NCBI GenBank assembly: GCA_015179045.1
Contig: WHUZ01000003.1
Location: 682,001 to 746,000 of the forward strand
Direction of reading: 5' to 3'
Length of the DNA: 64,000 nucleotides
From: Kalaharituber pfeilii
Lineage: Eukaryota > Ascomycota > Pezizomycetes > Pezizales > Pezizaceae
How positions within the stretch are numbered: the stretch's first letter is position 1; every line of letters begins with the position of its first letter. Positions 1 through 11,391 of this stretch are shown piece by piece. A program made the position numbers and the translations under genes. Under the pieces are notes generated by a model, which saw nothing but the letters and a program-made list of their open reading frames with translations, was not told where the DNA came from and did not search any database.

Positions 1-903
1 CAATTGATTGCGCCTGTGCAATCGCAGCGTTCGTACGAAGTTATTTGTGTGCACACACATGCACCCCCGCATATGCGCTATACAGTAATCCCAATAGGTT
101 ATTATTATTATGAAGAGATGCAAACGGGCAAAAAGGCAAAAGATAAACACACGAGCCAAAACAGATTAAAAAAGTACATGGCCCGAATCGGGCCAGGGCG
201 GTTTCACCAGCGCCTCTAGAGTACCCGAGGCCTCGCAGTGCCGCGTTGCCTTGGTACCTAAGCAAAGCAGCCGCTACTTACGGCCAAGTTACTCCCCTTC
301 CCACCCTCCAAGAAGGAAAAAAATCCAATCCTTTCCTTCTTCACACTAACTCTCTCACCCCACACACACCGACACACTACGCTGCCAACATAAACAAACA
401 TCCCCCCCGTCCCCCCCATTCCTTCCTCATTCTCTCTCGCTTGCTCCTTCCCTTCCTCACCACTCCCTCTCCTCCTCTTGCTCTCACTCCCGTTCCAACG
501 CTCCCTGGCTTATCGAGTAGAAATTCTACACGTCTACCACGTCCAATACGACAGACAAACACGAACTACTGGTACTTAGAAGGGGACGAGAAAGCGTTAA
601 CGTTTCGCTGAGTTCCGAGTTCTGCCTGCAATATCTGTCTTAGCAGTTCCATAGCCCACACGACAGCAGTGCTGCTGTTTGGGTAACAGTAGCAACCGGA
701 TCCAACAGGTTTAGGTGCGTGTCACGGGGTGCCTGGTTCGAGCTTTACGTGAATGCTGTCCAATTCTGTCAATGTGCCTGAATTACTGATGGATGAGATT
801 TAGGGCGCCCAGGGAAACGGTGAAGCGTAGAAACACGAACGAATTAGGGTGGAATACTGTATCTTCACAACACTACCGGAGCCTGAAATCACAGGACTAA
901 ACC
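1..903. other. spacer upstream of cyclin B
   Basis: No convincing gene. Positions about 400-485 form a C/T-rich pyrimidine tract of the kind found in fungal core promoters. It fits a promoter or 5' leader of the cyclin gene that starts at 904. The short open frames here have no recognisable domain and no coding-like composition. Confidence 0.5.
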
Positions 904-2624
904 ATGCAATCGGTGAGCCTTAGCCATATTTTGTTCATATAATCGTTCAAGTAATCAATGGAAAAGGGTATCTCAGAATTACGCGTACTGACTGGATTTC
1001 AACTGGATAGAGAAGGGTCACTCGCCAGCGGGCTGTTGCAGCCGCTCAGGATGAGAACACTGTTGGCACTACAGCACGGCTAACACGAGCAAAAGCCAAT
1101 GCCTTGACTAACGAGAATGCCACCGCGCCATTAGCTGCTAAGCAAGCAAATACTACTATAACAGTAGCCAATGCTGGAGGCAAGAAGCGTGCTGCTTTGG
1201 GAGATGTCAGCAACAATGGCACAAGGAAAGCCGACATGAATAAGGAAAATGTCGACGAGAAACTTTTAAAGAAGGCTCTACAAGCGAAAGGGGGGATACT
1301 TTCAAACAAGGCTTCTGCTACGAATGGGGTTAGCAAACTCACAACTCGCGCTTCGAAAGCGCCTCTCAAAGCTATAATTCATGAGGACACAAAGGAGAAG
1401 GACGCAAAGAGAAGCAATGGGGGTTCTGGCGTCATGGGCCAACGGAAACGCAGAGTTGTATCGGCTGAAGCGTCTAAAGCTCAGGAAGCTGCTACCAAAG
1501 CGGAGGCCAAACGACCAAAACAGAGGGAACCGAAGGAGAAAGAAAATAAAGAAACGAAGGAACAGAAAGCTGATAAGCCTGCTGCACCAGTGGTGAGGTC
1601 AACAATTGCTGCAGTTGAAATAACAACTGTTCACGAAGCAAAGGAAACTGCTAAAACTGTGCCTGTATCAAAGAAGGCTGTTGAGCAGAAGCTTCCGCAA
1701 TGGGAGCTTGATGATGACGATGATGATCCATTGATGGTGGCGGAATACGCTACAGAGATTTTCGAGTACCTTCGTTCTCTTGAAGATAGCACAATGCCAA
1801 ACCCCGATTATATGGATGCTCAGGAGGGCTTACATTGGGAACAGAGGGGTATCTTGGTTGACTGGCTAATTGAAGTACACACAAAATTCCATCTCCTACC
1901 AGAAACTCTTTACCTCGCCATCAATATCATTGACCGTTTCTTGAGCATCAAAGTTGTTATGATTGATAGGTTGCAACTTGTTGGAATTACTGCTATGTTT
2001 ATTGCTGCGAAGTACGAAGAAGTTTTCTCTCCTCATATAGGTCATTTCAGATACCTTGCAGATGACACTTTCACTGTTGAAGAGATTCTCCGAGCGGAGA
2101 GATTTATACTACAGACCTTGGATTACAACCTCAGCTATCCCAATCCAATGAATTTCCTTAGGAGAATCTCGAAGGCAACTGATTATGATCAGGATACTCG
2201 CACCGTTGCGAAGTATTTGATGGAAATCAGTTTGGTCGACCATAGACTCATGGAATATCTGCCAAGTCACGTGGCTGCTGCTGCCATGTACCTGTCTCGA
2301 ATGATTCTTAAGCGTGGCCCTTGGGTGAGCACGATATACTATCCCGTTGTTTCATGGCTATCTAACTTGACACCCTAGGACGCTTCTTTGGTTCATTATT
2401 CTGGTTATACTGAGGAGGAAATCAGGCCTGTATTCTTGCTATTGGTTGAATATATTTACCGACCAAAACACAAAGCATTCTTCAACAAATACGCTAGCAA
2501 GAAATTCTCTAAAGGTACTGGAACCCATGACCTCTTATTGCATGCCTATTAACAAGAGTTAGTATCTCTATTGGCGCGTGAATGGGCAAAAGCTAAGGCA
2601 CAATACATCCTTGCTGAACGATAA
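904..2624 (+). CDS. G2/mitotic-specific B-type cyclin
   Basis: Regulatory subunit of the mitotic cyclin-dependent kinase (Cdc2/Cdk1), acting in the nucleus at G2/M. Proposed exons are 904-912, 1050-2324, 2379-2514 and 2557-2624, giving 495 aa in frame. The N-terminal ~230 residues are low-complexity and Lys/Ala/Glu-rich. They hold a perfect destruction box, RAALGDVSN, at about residues 50-58. An acidic DDDDDD run precedes the cyclin box. Cyclin N fold spans about 235-360, with QRGILVDWL as the MRAIL-type Cdk-contact helix. The cyclin C fold follows and ends in an alanine/lysine-rich tail. The first coding exon (Met-Gln-Ser) is inferred: the frame is open upstream of 1104 without an ATG, and joining ATGCAATCG to the acceptor at 1049 restores DENT..RLTRAKA, the usual fungal cyclin-B start. 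The last intron is supported because the joined tail KELVSLLAREWAKAKA resembles the family. Family assignment is very secure; the first exon is less so. Confidence 0.93.
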
Positions 2625-4319
2625 ATTCTGATGTCATGAGTCCCACACGGAGTTAATCCCCTATGCTATGGTCGTTTACATAGAGGGACAGTTTCAATAT
2701 ATTAACGAACAGTGTGGTTATGATGTGATGAGATTGAGTGCACGGCGTGCCTTCTTTTTTTGAAAAAAAAAAAATCTTTTCCTTGTCACTTGAGAAGAGT
2801 GATCTGTATAGTGTTTCATGAACAAAGTAAGAAGAAAACGGTCAGGATGTCAATGTTTGGGCCCGATACGGTCTGGGATGGTTATCAATGAGTACATCGT
2901 CAATATCACGTACCCAATGGGCTTGAGTTTTTTCACAGCCAGTCTCAACAGGACCTGGTTGGGTGTCTGCATGGTTTGTGTACTTTCCTATTTGTTTTTG
3001 TGTTTTAACGGTGTTTTGATTTATATCATTTTCCCCCCTGTACACTCACTTTGTACAATTTTCTCTTACTTTCTGGGATTGCTGCGTTTACTATTTGGCG
3101 GTTTGTTTTAATTGTCATTTCTTCGGTTAAGCATGATTCTCAAAAGGGTCAGGTGAGCTTTTAGGTTGTTTTTTCTTCAAATTTTTTCCTCTTGTAATAC
3201 ATTTTGTTTTCTTTCTCACTCGAATTCTTGCCTCATCTCTCACCCGAAGGAACGAGCCGATCACCCTTTTGGTCTTTGCTTTCCTACGCTGAACTTCGTC
3301 TTTACGATTCAGATACCCTTCTTAACCCCTACAGTGTCTTCCATCACCTCTTGAGAATTTTCACGTGGCGGTTATATCTGGATCTGTTACACTAAATGTG
3401 GCATCCCAGGTGCTAAATTCTTGTTTGGGGCGAAGACAAGAAAACAAAAACTCCTAAGCTATCAATAGTGTGGAGTTTTCCCCGCAGAGACTGGCCGGCT
3501 GTGAGGTTGGAAAATTATTCTTGGGCGTCGATAGATTAGAAGCACTCAAACTCTGAGAGTACTGTTTTTCATTCATGAAAAGGGGGTCGAGTCCAGGAAG
3601 GGAAAAGGCGAAGGAGATTTGGGAAAGGAAGGATTTAAGGAGAAAATTGGAACACGTTAGATTGGCTTGGTCTGGGGTTAAAAGGACAAATTGGCTGGGT
3701 TTGGGAAGGATTAAGGCATGGTACGACAGGGACAGGATATTGCAGTGGGGAAATGGCATTTGTGTCGGTGTTCCTACGCGGTGCTGGGTTTTTTTATTTT
3801 TTCCTTTTGCGCTTTTATATTGCTGTGTTTCTAAGTATTATGCTATTGATTTCATTATTCTATGCTTGTTTTTTGTCTTCGGCTATTTCCATTTTGCGAA
3901 TATCTCTCTTCGAATTGTACTTGCTTTTTTTTTCGACTCTTCTGTTCTGTGGAGTCTTATATCTCAGATGCTCACGTTAGTGTATCTGTAGGGTTCCGGA
4001 TATTTCACTTTTTGCTTGTCGATTTGTTTGCTTGCTTTTTTATGTTTTGGCTATACTTTGTCCCGCGTCTTCCTGTTGACCGAATCTACTTCATCGATAT
4101 TATGTATCTCTAAATGGATCTTTGGTTGTTTTGGCTGACTTCGATTGTGAAAATTAAAAAAAAAATTGCTTTTTGATTCGGCTTGTGCAGTGGTAGTCTC
4201 GTGGCCATCGCTTCTGGTTTCTGGAACTAAAGTGTATGTAGTTGGTCCCGGACATAGTCGTTACTGCTGGATGCGGTAGTGTTGCCTTCTTCCACATCTT
4301 ACCCTGTACTAATGAAACC
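2625..4319. other. T-rich spacer
   Basis: Downstream of cyclin B and downstream of the oppositely oriented HIT gene, so this is a convergent 3' region. Positions 2980-4200 are strongly T-rich on the + strand. Small open frames here are composition artefacts with no domain. I see no RNA gene. Confidence 0.45.
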
Positions 4320-5060
4320 TCAAAGCTGTGCCAACAAGACTCTCTCCTCCTCTTCTAATCTCTTGGATCTCTCGCCTTCCCCAGTACCCTCAGGGCCAGT
4401 ACCATTACTACCACTTCCTCTGTTTCTCCTCAACTCCTCTAGCTCTGCAAATATCTCCTTCCGGATCCTTGCCGCGATCTCAGCTCCCTCTTTGTCTTCT
4501 AGATCTTCCCGCTGGCCGCGTCCAAACACGACTGTCGATATCTGGAGGCTGGTATAGCCTGGAGCGGGGCCCAGGGGCGGCCGAGGGATGAGGTGATAGT
4601 GGAGATGAGGAACGACCTGTGCTGCGCTGGGGCCTGTGATCCTCCTCCAGGCGTCAGCGTGGAGTCACCCTGTGTCGTTCCGGGGGAAGAGGAATGGGGA
4701 GGAGTTGGGAGGCGGGAGATTACCATTATTCTGTACTATGTTGAACTCTCCCCATCCTACAACCCTGCATACGGCCCTTGAAATGACGGGAAGCCATGCT
4801 CCGAGAATGGCGCTTTCGGACGGGGAAAGATCGGTGAGTTTTGGGGCGTGGCGGCGGGGGATCACGAGGGTATGGGCGGGAGCGAGGGGCATGATGTCGA
4901 GGAAGGCGAGGACCGAGGGGGTGGAGAGGAGAAGGTACGTGGGAGGTGAGAGAGGACGGGTAGGTGGTGGAGAGGGGGTGGGCAAGAGAGGGGTGGGGGG
5001 ATGGGTGATGGAAATGACGCAGAAGGGGCAGGGACGGTCGGGGGCTACAGAGGTGGACAT
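4320..5060 (-). CDS. HIT-domain protein
   Basis: Histidine-triad superfamily protein, a nucleotide hydrolase or transferase acting on nucleoside phosphoesters. Coding exons are 5060-4724 and 4633-4320 (216 aa), with a 90-nt intron (gtaatc...cacag) whose removal joins NIVQNNG to the triad block. The signature HLHYHLIPR (H-x-H-x-H with hydrophobic spacers) is encoded at the start of exon 2. Exon 1 carries PLAPAHTLVIPRRH, the conserved strand and loop of the fold, after a short CPFC motif near residue 11 that may bind zinc. The Glu/Arg-rich tail (RGQREDLEDKEG...) is the helix seen in fungal HIT proteins, followed by a low-complexity Gly/Glu segment. A proline-rich insert of about 25 residues near residue 20 is unusual in length. 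The exact substrate cannot be told; Hnt1-like and Fhit-like roles are both possible. Confidence 0.88.
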
Positions 5061-7233
5061 TGCAGAGGGTTACGGTGAGGGGAGTGTAATGAATCGGTGG
5101 ATTCGCAGGGGCGATATATTTGGTGTATGGAACTGTATGTGGATGTAGCTCTCATGTTGGAAAGCTGTTTTACTGTAGCGACACCGAGTCCCTCGGCAGT
5201 AGGCGCTGTTGCACATCATTAGTTCTCGAAAGTTTTGACAACTTGTATACAACGTTACAGCGTGCATGATCGTTGCCGAGCGGAAGCTAAGGTGAGATGA
5301 GATGACTATTCTGAAATGAACAAATGACTTAGTTATCAGTATCATTTATTATCGATTTAATGTTACTCTATCTATAACCTTTTCGTAGATGTGTAGACGT
5401 ACATGTGTATGTACATATTCAAAACTTCTTACCAAGTAAGTATAACCCTTCATACGAAAGATTAGCATTTACAGTAGTGCTTTGTGATTTACATTCCCCC
5501 ATACTAGTATCCCCCTACGCTACTTCCTTACCCAATATTTTATCTTCTCCCTTCCTTGCAGGCTAAGTAACCAGTACTGTTTTATATCGGGATACGATCT
5601 AGCTTGTTATTATTTAATGTCCCCGACGGTGCCTGGCTATCGCACATTTTCCGGGACTATACGCAGTACAAGACTTTACATATCATAGGAAACGGGGTTG
5701 CCCCCTCTAGGACCAGGCTACGACGTTTCTTGGCACGCCTGCTGGAGATACTACATTTGGCTATTTCCCGTGCAACAGACATGCTAGCATCTTACAGTAA
5801 ATAGTTATATGTACAGCATAGCTGAAACTACAATTCTAGCATATTGTATCAATTCTGTCAAACAATGGTTCACTTGCTATATCAATATATGCATTAATAA
5901 TGTTAAATTACCCCCTCCCCCCTCCCCCCCCTTAATCTTCTACATATTATCTATCAATAGGTCTATATCTATCTTTCCTATAGTAAGAGTTGGTCATTAA
6001 TGGCTATAGTATATAATAGCATATGCAATATAGGGTAGAATAACTTACAGCTCTATTCGCAAGGCCTGAAACTAGCTGCTGCAGCTGCTGCATTTGCTGA
6101 ATTATTTTCTCAAGTATAGAAGGAGAGGGTAGTGGTAGCCGAGAGTCAGTAGCTCCAGATAATGCTGTTATAATAGCTTTACTACTATCTTATTATCTGT
6201 ATCTTTTGCAGCCCTAGTTTATCCCCTTTTACCACTCTCTTACCCTCTAGCCTGCCATTTTCCTCCTTTCCCACCAGTAGTTAAACTGTAAGGCTAAGTT
6301 CAGTAAGGAAGACACTAAGTGCCTAAGGCATTCCTGATCCCCATATACACATACACAAACCAATTACATAATTGATGTTTACAAAAAAAGCAAGCGACTA
6401 CAAGTTTTGGTGGATTGATAATACAGTTGGTGTGTGTGTGCTACGTTCGGAACCTACCGGGATCCCCAATAACTAGTTGACGTGATGAGCCATGTAAATA
6501 AGCACTAGAGTAACCTACAAGCACACGAAATTCCCCGCATCCCTAATCGGCGCGCCGCATCCCGGCCTCCGGGCTCCGAGGTTGATTTAAGTTAAGTCTT
6601 CACGTGCAAAAGCCGCCACCTCCTCGAACTCAAATTGAATGCATCACTGAAAATTCGAAGAGCAGAGATGTTGGCCACATCCACCTTTCACCAGTATCGA
6701 GAGCCAGAAAAAGAGAAAAAAAAAAGAGGAAAAAAAAAGATTATCCAATCGTACATCAGTACAAAACATATAGTGTAGCTATAGGATAGAGTAGTGAGTT
6801 TCCCTTTTCTTCCCTGATAGTTGCTTAAGCGCAAAGATTAGTAAGCAAGAAAAAGATAGCCGCAAGTTCCAGCACCCCCATAAACTCCAATGCAGTACCA
6901 CTTCAACAAGGAGCGAAATCCTACGCCAAGTGGTCCAAATTAGCCAAAAAAAAAAAAAAAAAAAAAAAAAAAAGGAAAAGGAAAAGGTAATTTGCAATAA
7001 CCCGTACCGTTCCCATCAAATATAATCTTGGTTCAAACAAAAACAAAAGCAAAAACTTGAAAACAAAAACAAATTACCCCAGATGCTTGCTTGAGTCCCA
7101 AAGCGCTAGCCAAGACAAAGATCAGTAACACCCGCTATATGACACAAATCAGCCCTAATTAGACCTCGAATCTTAGATAGATACGACACCGCACCACACC
7201 ACACCGCACTACTTCCACGTAAAGTTCACCGTA
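5061..7233. other. AT-rich spacer
   Basis: No gene recognised. Contents include a C-rich run near 5910-5932, A-rich tracts at 6716-6740, and a poly(A) run of about 30 nt at 6945-6973. It separates the HIT gene's 5' end from the 3' end of the Zn2Cys6 gene. Short open frames crossing the A-rich parts encode only Lys or Phe runs and are not genes. Confidence 0.4.
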
Positions 7234-9923
7234 CTAAATAACTCCGAATAAATCCCATTCATCCGTGATCCCTTGCATCCACGGGTCCTTTGGTGGGCTC
7301 AGCGGATTATCTTGCGGCAGCGGCGTATACCCCGTATGAAACCCGTTAAACATCCCCGGCATCGGCGAGTCCAGCGGTGGCGAAAACGAGTCCTGATTGA
7401 TCGTGTGGGTCTGCGGGGTGTTGTGAGGCGAGGTATTGGATGTATGCGACGAAGAGGGCGTCATGCCGTTGGAATCCATCACATCTATGGAGCTAGTCGA
7501 AGGCGAGTGCTCACTGGAGGAATTTGCAGTCAGGGATATTTCGGGCTGGATATTGCGGCCTAGACGCTCGTAAAGGCGGCTGTTGGGGCATTGGAAGAGG
7601 GAGGTTTTAGTGAGATTTGGGCTTTCGCTAGAGCGTGAGCGGTCGCTGTCGTCGGCTTGTGCAAAGAATGCCTGTGCAGTTTGCTGCATTTTTGTCAGTA
7701 CGCATTTAACAGTTAGTGGCCAAATGTAGAGCGAACCTTATGCCCCCCACATGGGGCCCCGGCACTGTTGCTTAGCGCGGCTGCGGCCGCGGCCGCTACA
7801 GTCTCCTTCGCACAAGTATACTGAGCAGGGGTTGAGTCATTCAGCATCCCCGCCAAATCTACATCCAGCTGAACCAAAAATGACTCTGTCAATGGATTCT
7901 TCCTTTTAATATGGCCCATTGCCGTAAGTAGGAACTGGAGCGAGGCCCGGACTTGTTCGTCCTTGGGTCGGCTTTTGAGATATTGCACAAAAACACGAGC
8001 AGCAACATATAAGCAGAATGAGAGGAATGGATTCATCTGTAGCATCTTGTTAGTTTTAAATTTGCATCCAAACTGTCGATACGTTACATACCCCCGATAA
8101 ATCCATATGCGCAATCATCCGCATTATCGACGCTATCTCCGCTGCAGCCGTAATACACCTCATCTTCGAATCTGCCGACACATGGGCCGGCATCCCATTC
8201 TTCTCCGCTTTGAATATTGCTGCCTGGTGTAAACAAATTGTCGATGTATGAATGTTCATATTCGTAAAGACGATATTGTTATCACTTATTCCCATTGGCA
8301 GCCTAAATTGGCTCGGCAGTGAAAGAGCTATGTTCGACAGAACATTATCCATATGCCGATGCCGTCGCCAAAATTCGCCATTGAGATCGTCATCTCGATC
8401 GTCTGCGTCCGGTCGGTGGAGGTGAATTAGATTTCGTCCAAAGAGACATGCCATCAGAACAACTCCTCCAAACGGGGAGAGGTATCTCGCTCCATCGGCT
8501 GTCATTGCTTCCTTCAACGTTAGAGACTGAGCTGGTCTTCCACGCTCAAATGACTCCTCCGAAGAGGGCAAATTTGTCATTATCTTCGTCGTGTCAGTGA
8601 AGTTTCAGAGCCTTTTTTTTTGACGTCAAAACTCACATCTTTCTCCTCTATGGTCATTGGCCAACCAGTTCCTATTGATGCATATCTGTCGACGCAGAAT
8701 GACATCCAAAAGGTCCTCCTTCGTTCCTCTCGCTCTGTCCAGTCCTTAGGTGGTTGTAAGCACTGCTTAACATCTAGTCCAGCACCATCTATTCGATGTA
8801 ATCCCATCATTTGTGCTAATCTCACAGCTCTACCTGTCGATAACCACGCCCGAGGGAAGTACATCAACTTAAACTCATATGTTGCTATTAACACCCACGT
8901 CTGTGATATGCTCACAGTAATCACGTACTCTCCGTGACCCTTCAACTCCTGTTCTTCTGCGTATTTTCGGGCCATCCGATAATAATGTGTCTGATGATCA
9001 AAATATTCATCACTCACGGAAGCTGCCAGCGTCCAAATCGCATACCGTAAAGCTATTGGCGGCCTCATACTAGGTGCTAAATTCAAGCTCGCAAGATAGC
9101 GGCCCTTATGTATCATTGGAACAGTAGGATAGACCTTATCGAAGAAAATATGATGTCTATCACTGCATTAGAATCACCGATCGCAAAAGAGGAGATGATC
9201 GATCAATAAACGCACAGTGCATCCTGAACCTCTTGTGTCGGCAATGCTTCCTCTACACCTAGAGACATCATGTCCCATCCTACAGCAATGTTCTCAATCG
9301 AAGGATCTGCTAAGCCCCCCATGAGCGAGTGGCCGTAAGCTCCGGATGGAATTTGCGGTGGCGGCCGCTGGTTGAGTGGGTGACTACCTAACGAGGCTTC
9401 TATCCTTCTGTGGGCATCTCGCATAGCTGCTGGGCCGGATTCTTTGTTCGCAATGTATACAGTTGGATCCGCATCACTGATATGGCTGTTATGAGGAGTA
9501 GCATCTTGGCTCTTCAAGAGAGTTTCCACCTGTGCTGTGATAGAGTGAGCTTGCATTCTCCTCAGAAGCTTAAAGTTATTGGGAGCTTACCTAGTCGTGC
9601 TTCGAGAGCTTTGACATAACCTCTCTTGGGTCCACTCTTTCGCCGGACCTCATCGTATGCGCTGTTATCCCGATCAGCATACAGCTAGTTGAGCAGAAAC
9701 AGCGTTGACCGTACCAATCGTGCCCGAGTCGCGAGCAAGTACCACAGCTAGGTTTGTTTCCATCGCATCGCAGTTTTCTCTTACGGCAGACCACACAGGC
9801 AATCCGTTTCGGTCGCGGGATCTCACTAGAATTGCTTGTAGTAGGCGGAGCGGAGCGGTTAGTAGCAGCATCCGACAGTGGCGGAGATGCAGATTGGTCG
9901 GAAGCCATGGCAGGTTGCAGCAT
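7234..9923 (-). CDS. Zn(II)2Cys6 fungal transcription factor
   Basis: Binuclear zinc cluster DNA-binding regulator with a middle homology (Fungal_trans) domain; nuclear. Exons on the minus strand are 9923-9715, 9661-9591, 9534-9216, 9162-8637, 8583-8092, 8036-7737 and 7683-7234. They total 2367 nt, giving 788 aa in frame. The cluster is C-x2-C-x6-C-x6-C-x2-C-x6-C at residues 43-70. The sixth Cys is created by the first splice junction (TG|C). A linker (RRKSGPKRGYVKALEARL) and a short coiled coil follow. The middle domain shows PTVPMIHKGRYLA, the GRAVRLAQMMGLHR box and the REERRRTFW box, which are standard for the family. The C-terminal ~150 residues are Ser/Pro/Thr-rich, consistent with an activation domain. 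A poly-Ala stretch lies just before the last intron. The target pathway is unknown; the linker looks conserved in one subfamily, but I cannot name it safely. Confidence 0.92.
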
Positions 9924-10021
9924 GCAAAGGTTTGTCGTCGGAACGTTAGAAAACTCCGGTGGAGAATTTCACAGGTATGGGCGGAGGGCTTTTTCTATTA
10001 TTATTAATATGAGGGATGACA

Positions 10022-10618
10022 CTATGGAACAGGAGAGGGTGTTGACTTTTGTAATGCTTGATTTTTGCTGAGGAACCAATCGCCCGCCGTTGCTGTCTTG
10101 GACAGGGGGCTGTTACTTATTTTTGACGAGGCGTTGTCTCGGCGAGGCCGGGGGCCCTCCGACCTGCTGGGAGAAGGGGGGGAGAGGCGAGGCCTAATGC
10201 GTATGTGGGGGGAGGGCGCCCGCGGTGTGTTGCAGGGGATGCGATGGCGGTTGGTTGGAGAAGAAAGGCGCCCGGAGAGAGGATGAGTCGACTCTTCTGC
10301 CGAATTTTCGTGCGCATACGCAATCGAGCTCAGGGCAAGGGATACAGGAGTAGGGAGCACGCTGCATAAATTGCGCAGCGCATGGCCAATCCAGTACGGA
10401 AGAAGAGCAGCCCGCCCCAGGATCATGATGGGCCAGCAGACGAGCGCCATCTCAGCATACTGGCGCCCATTTTCATGCTCCGGAACCGGAGCTAAGGCAC
10501 TCCGGAACTCCGGATTTCCAGCATGTAATTGCTTAGCAATGGAAATTGCTTGTTGCTCATCCTGTCTCAAGACAAGGAACGGTCTCAGTCTCCTGCCAAG
10601 CTCATGCACTGTAAAGAA
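10022..10618 (-). CDS. possible exon of an unrecognised gene
   Basis: Open frame of about 199 codons lying just upstream of, and on the same strand as, the Zn2Cys6 gene. It has no ATG at its beginning. A plausible acceptor (ttctttacag) sits at about 10612-10621, preceded by a good branch-site sequence (gctaatac), so it could be a downstream exon. The first half (HELGRRLRPFLVLRQDEQQ..., then ALVCWPIMILGRAALLPYW) looks protein-like. The second half is Pro/Ser/Arg-rich and may be noise. I could not find an upstream exon that joins in frame. No family is recognised. It may equally be a chance frame in the regulator's promoter or a decayed gene. Confidence 0.2.
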   Translation of the reverse strand, partial: FFTVHELGRRLRPFLVLRQDEQQAISIAKQLHAGNPEFRSALAPVPEHENGRQYAEMALVCWPIMILGRAALLPYWIGHALRNLCSVLPTPVSLALSSIAYAHENSAEESTHPLSGRLSSPTNRHRIPCNTPRAPSPHIRIRPRLSPPSPSRSEGPRPRRDNASSKISNSPLSKTATAGDWFLSKNQALQKSTPSPVP

Positions 10619-10621
10619 CAA

Positions 10622-11238
10622 TTATCAAGATAGCAGCCACTACCAATGAACCATTGGTATTAGCCATCATCGAAATGGCACCGGTTCACAGTTTGTGCAC
10701 AGCTGGGGGAGAATGCGAGCCATCCCCAGTCACAATGTCGGTGTGCCCTTCCTCGCACTAATGTACAGAGTGGCAGTATGGCATCTTCGATGGATATCAT
10801 CTTCGGGCAGCTATGACACTCAGTCTCTGGTAGAACCAACCCCCATCACAGCTCAATTGAGAAGACGTTTTCGAAGAATGTTGTGCCCAATAAAGCATTT
10901 GTCTGCCTCTGTACGGCAAGCTGTATGCATAATTAGCTGACGGTAATTAAACTCACAAGTATCGTACGCTTATTGTCAAGTTGCTGACAAGCAAGGCTGC
11001 CTGCTTGCCTTACCTGTCCACTTCACCTTTCGAATTCAGAAATCTGCAATATCCGGAGCTGACAGGGTATTCGGAGTAAAGTAATCCACAAGTTTGTAGC
11101 GCTGCAAGCGAAAAGGTGCAGTCCAACCCAGTTAGCCGGGGGGGGGGTTAGATTTAGAATGCGAAAAGTAATTGTAAATTTGTTTGCAAATAAACCCATG
11201 CAAGCTGCGTGCCATTCGGCTCGAAGGCTAAAAGCCTA

Positions 11239-11274
<36 letters not shown>

Positions 11275-11347
11275 TTTCTCTTTTTCTTTCCCCCTCCGCC
11301 CTTTCTCAGCCTTTAGCCCTTTTCTTTTCTTTTCTTATTTTTTTATC

Positions 11348-11391
<44 letters not shown>

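Noticed and set aside
246..611. 121-codon frame at the left edge
   Set aside because: Pro/Ser/Leu-rich translation of a pyrimidine tract; no domain or conserved motif.
641..665. Short match to the SINE-like core (CCATAGCCCACACG)
   Set aside because: Only 14 nt, no poly(A) and no flanking duplication; probably chance.
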